This document shows positions 61,486-64,000 of a DNA stretch of 64,000 bases, one piece after another (positions within the stretch are counted from its first letter, which is position 1; each line of letters starts with the position of its first letter). The translations under genes and the position numbers were made by a program. A model generated the notes under the pieces. That model saw only the letters and a program-made list of their open reading frames with translations. It searched no databases and was not told where the DNA came from. The DNA comes from Sphingobacterium spiritivorum (lineage in GTDB: Bacteria > Bacteroidota > Bacteroidia > Sphingobacteriales > Sphingobacteriaceae): contig NZ_CP068082.1 of the NCBI RefSeq assembly GCF_016724845.1, forward strand, positions 992,001 through 1,056,000. The letters run 5' to 3'.

Positions 61486-62805
61486 ATGAATATATTAAAA
61501 ATCGTTTGGAAAAATATCAGTAAACAACTTGGTTCCACCATTTTGAGTATAATATTGACTGCTTTCGGAGCAGCCATACTATGCGTACTTTATGTGACAG
61601 GAGATAGTTTTGAGAAACAACTGGACAGCAACAGCAAAAATATTGATCTGGTTGTAGGTGCAAAGGGCAGTCCGCTTCAACTCATACTCAGTGCAGTATA
61701 TCATGTGGATAACCCGACAGGTAATATTTCACTGGCAGAAGCTAATCAGCTGAAGGAAAACCCATTTGTCAAACTTGCTGTTCCCCTGTCTCTCGGAGAC
61801 AATTACAAAGGACATCACATTGTCGGTACAAATACTGATTTTCTGAAGTTATATGAGACAACCGTTGCAGAAGGTAAATATTTTTATAAACCATTTGAAG
61901 TAGTCATAGGTCATGCTGTCGCTCAAAAGCACCAGTTAAAAATAGGGAGTAAGATAAACAGTTCACATGGACTGTCCGCATCCGGAGACGATCATCACGA
62001 CCATCCATTTGTAGTGGTAGGTATATTGAAGAAAAATGATAATATCACAGACAACCTTATTCTGTGCAGTCTGGAAAGTGTTTGGGACGTACACGGTCTG
62101 GCACACGGACATGCTTCGGATCATCATCATGCTGAAGAAGATCTGGAAGAACAGGTAGAAGCACACCTTCATCACCATGGTGAGACAGAAGAAGATGAAT
62201 CTCACGACCATCCCCAAGAGGAATATGTTAAAAATATCGGTCAGGATCTGATCAAAGATCAGGGTGAGGAAATCACAGCCATGCTTATTCAGTATCAGTC
62301 GCCCGCAGCTATCGCAATGCTGCCCAAACTGATCAATCAAAGTACAGCTATGCAGGCCGCATCACCGGCAATAGAAAGTGCGCGTTTATTTTCACTATTG
62401 GGTGTAGGAATAGACTCTCTCACCATTCTGGCATACATTATTATGCTGATGGCAGGTCTCAGTGTATTCCTCAGTCTATATAACGCTTTAAAACAGCGTA
62501 AGTATGATCTGGCTGTTATGCGGACATTGGGAGCCTCTAAAACTCGCTTATTCGCCATGGTCTTATTAGAAGGACTTATCATCACCTTGCTTGGAGGATT
62601 GGTGGGAATGCTATTAGGACATATAGCTTTATTCTATATCAGTACACAGACAAGTCAGAGTGCCGGTCTGATCGAAGTCTTCAGCATCAATGCGGATGAA
62701 TGGTGGATTCTGCTGATAGCCTGCATTATTGGTGTGCTGTCCGCCCTTATACCATCTATCAAAGCTTATAATACGACAATTTCAAATACGTTATCAAATA
62801 ATTAA
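61486..62805 (+). CDS. MacB/FtsX-type ABC permease with His-rich periplasmic insert
   Basis: 439 residues from the ATG at 61,486 (MNILKIVWKNISKQLGSTIL). An ATG 12 codons earlier (61,450) is possible. One N-terminal helix (about 17-38), a large periplasmic domain, and three C-terminal helices of the FtsX type (about 312-335, 360-385, 405-425) are visible. The periplasmic domain holds an exceptional His/Asp/Glu cluster (DDHHDHPF, HGHASDHHHAEED, HLHHHGETEEDESHDHPQEE), a likely metal-binding insert. FtsX-like permeases usually extract or move envelope substrates rather than import ions. Confidence 0.9.
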   Translation: MNILKIVWKNISKQLGSTILSIILTAFGAAILCVLYVTGDSFEKQLDSNSKNIDLVVGAKGSPLQLILSAVYHVDNPTGNISLAEANQLKENPFVKLAVPLSLGDNYKGHHIVGTNTDFLKLYETTVAEGKYFYKPFEVVIGHAVAQKHQLKIGSKINSSHGLSASGDDHHDHPFVVVGILKKNDNITDNLILCSLESVWDVHGLAHGHASDHHHAEEDLEEQVEAHLHHHGETEEDESHDHPQEEYVKNIGQDLIKDQGEEITAMLIQYQSPAAIAMLPKLINQSTAMQAASPAIESARLFSLLGVGIDSLTILAYIIMLMAGLSVFLSLYNALKQRKYDLAVMRTLGASKTRLFAMVLLEGLIITLLGGLVGMLLGHIALFYISTQTSQSAGLIEVFSINADEWWILLIACIIGVLSALIPSIKAYNTTISNTLSNN

Positions 62806-62806
62806 A

Positions 62807-63286
62807 ATGAGAAAGCAGCTCTTATCCCTTATATTCTTACTGACTTTATCGACCTATACCCTTGCGCAGATCGGAAACAGAGATCCGAATGTTCCGGATC
62901 ATACTCCTATGATGAACAGCACCTGGGAGGCAATAGACAAAATGATGTATAAAGTTACTTATGAAGGAAGTAAAAAGATCTATACACCGACCTATCCGCC
63001 GGCACTGAAAGCGCTGGAGAATAAAATCGTAACCTTACCTGGATATCTGGTTCCATTAAACAGCGGACGTAATCATAAAACGTTTATGTTATCAGTTCTC
63101 CCTGTTATGCAGTGCCAGTTTTGCGGATCCAACGGAATTCCTCCGATGGTAGAAATATTCATGAAGGGAGAGTCTGTCAAATTCACAGATGAACCTATCA
63201 AGATAAAAGGAAAAATGAAATTTAATCCTGAACCGCTAAAGGGAAATGCGGAAATTCAGATCATCGATGCTGTTTTGATCAAATAA
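62807..63286 (+). CDS. DUF3299 protein, secreted
   Basis: 159 residues from the ATG at 62,807, one nucleotide after the permease stop. The signal peptide is MRKQLLSLIFLLTLSTYTLA. The domain contains KIVTLPGYLVPLNSGRNHKT and VLPVMQCQFCGSNGIPPMVE, where the two cysteines of CQFC are typical of DUF3299. This family travels with ABC genes and His-rich proteins in zinc-regulated clusters (zrg-type) of gammaproteobacteria, as I remember. The role is unknown. An earlier in-frame ATG (62,729) overlaps the permease gene and is rejected. Confidence 0.87.
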   Translation: MRKQLLSLIFLLTLSTYTLAQIGNRDPNVPDHTPMMNSTWEAIDKMMYKVTYEGSKKIYTPTYPPALKALENKIVTLPGYLVPLNSGRNHKTFMLSVLPVMQCQFCGSNGIPPMVEIFMKGESVKFTDEPIKIKGKMKFNPEPLKGNAEIQIIDAVLIK

Positions 63287-63291
63287 CAGCT

Positions 63292-64000
63292 TTAACGGTT
63301 TAACAATGCAACTTCCACACAGGAGGTCAATGCAGCTGTTTCAGTACGTAAACGTGCTTCTCCCAGTGAGATGGGCACAAAACCCGAAGAAATAGTCTTA
63401 CTGATCTCCTCTGTGGAAAAATCCCCTTCCGGACCGATCAGTATTACATAATCCTGTTGAGGAGTAAAAACCTGACCGAGGTATTTTTTTTCGCTATCTA
63501 CACAATGTGCAATTGCCTTTTGTGCTGATACCTGCTCCTGTTGTTTCAAAAAATTAGTTAACGTTATTGCAGGATTAAGCTTAGGCATATAGGCCTTATA
63601 CGATTGCTTCATCGCAGCTACGATCACTTTATTCAGACGATCCGGTTTAACCTCTTTTCTCTCTGAATGCTCACTGATAACAGGTGTGATTTCCTGTACG
63701 CCCACCTCCGTAGCCTTTTCCAGAAACCATTCAAAGCGTTCTATATTTTTTGTTGGCGCTACAGCCATATGAAGATGATAAGAAGGCTTTTGGAAGGCCT
63801 CCTGAATTTCTATGATCTGTAGAGCCGTTCGTTTAGGATGGGCATCTATAATCTCCGCACGATAGAATCCTCCTCTGCCATCTATGAGGTGCACCTGATC
63901 TCTGTTTGCCAGTCTGAGGACCCGTACAGCATGCTTACTTTCCTCTTCGGTCAGTATAAAATTAGCGAAATGGGGTTCTATTTCCGGTGTATAAAACAGA
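63292..64000 (-). CDS. rsmE: 16S rRNA (uracil-1498-N3)-methyltransferase RsmE, N-terminal Met beyond the window
   Basis: The frame is open to the window edge. The last visible N-terminal residues read LFYTPEIEPHFANFILTEEE, then SKHAVRVLRLANRDQVHLID, the normal RsmE PUA-like start, so only about one or two residues are missing. A GTG at 63,894 is internal and not the start. The SPOUT domain shows WFLEKATEVGVQEITPVISE, the SAM-site ILIGPEGDFSTEE and ISLGEARLRTETAALTSCVE. It methylates U1498 of 16S rRNA. It is convergent with the DUF3299 gene, with 5 nt between stops. Confidence 0.95.
   Translation of the reverse strand, partial: LFYTPEIEPHFANFILTEEESKHAVRVLRLANRDQVHLIDGRGGFYRAEIIDAHPKRTALQIIEIQEAFQKPSYHLHMAVAPTKNIERFEWFLEKATEVGVQEITPVISEHSERKEVKPDRLNKVIVAAMKQSYKAYMPKLNPAITLTNFLKQQEQVSAQKAIAHCVDSEKKYLGQVFTPQQDYVILIGPEGDFSTEEISKTISSGFVPISLGEARLRTETAALTSCVEVALLNR

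Noticed and set aside
63292..63894. GTG at 63,894 as start of rsmE
   Set aside because: The frame continues to the window edge and the extra residues match the normal RsmE N terminus.

Overview
The window comes from a Bacteroidota chromosome, most likely Sphingobacterium or a close relative in the Sphingobacteriaceae. The evidence is an AT-rich genome, promoters of the TAnnTTTG (-7) type, Bacteroidota-type Tra conjugation proteins (TraE to TraQ), DUF3857 proteins, OmpA proteins with thrombospondin type 3 repeats, and a TonB-dependent receptor with a carboxypeptidase-regulatory N-terminal domain. It divides at a tRNA-Pro gene near 31.0 kb: about 31 kb of accessory DNA on the left, ordinary chromosome on the right.

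Region 1 (1 to about 20.6 kb) is one end of an integrative conjugative element of the CTnDOT-like Tra type. It holds the C-terminal part of a restriction-modification methylase, a compact traE-F-G-I-J-K-(orf)-L-M-N-O-Q operon for the mating-pair apparatus, a small membrane protein, a receiver-domain protein behind a strongly folded leader, and a two-gene Gabija anti-phage system (gajA/gajB). Housekeeping genes of the element follow on the minus strand (YubB/DUF1281-like, DUF932, SSB, a helix-turn-helix protein), and the element ends with its tyrosine integrase. Relaxase and coupling protein are not in view and should lie to the left.

Region 2 (20,697-31,014) is a 10.3-kb integrative mobilizable element inserted in the 3' end of tRNA-Pro(UGG). 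It is bounded by a 25-bp direct repeat (20,697-20,721 and 30,990-31,014) that is part of the tRNA gene. It carries its integrase, a coiled-coil protein, an excisionase-like HTH protein, a RepA-like ATPase, a TOPRIM primase, MobC, a MobP-type relaxase and a coiled-coil membrane protein. At its right end sits an integron-like module. A tyrosine recombinase gene (29,971-30,810) is divergent from two resistance-type genes, aadS (aminoglycoside 6-adenylyltransferase) and a GNAT acetyltransferase. Each gene is followed by a long imperfect palindrome resembling an attC site, and the block is framed by two identical 163-bp structured repeats. This is the most unusual feature of the window.

Region 3 (31.0-64.0 kb) is core chromosome. 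It holds small secreted or DUF proteins, an HMA-AraC regulator, a tandem DUF3857/transglutaminase pair, an orphan PhoB-type response regulator, a TlpA-like thioredoxin lipoprotein, alaS, two overlapping universal stress genes, a recent tandem OmpA duplication, a DEAD-box RNA helicase, a methyltransferase, rlmB, dnaX, a lipocalin-like lipoprotein, an aquaporin, NTF2-like and DinB-like proteins, a secreted transglutaminase-fold protein, a TonB-dependent receptor with a beta-helix lipoprotein, an ABC transporter with a His-rich permease plus DUF3299 protein, and the start of rsmE. Tandem TTAACA-like heptamers with an exact 11-bp period occur before the response regulator, the transglutaminase-fold gene, the lipoprotein and the TonB receptor. 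This suggests one regulon controlled by the PhoB-type regulator.
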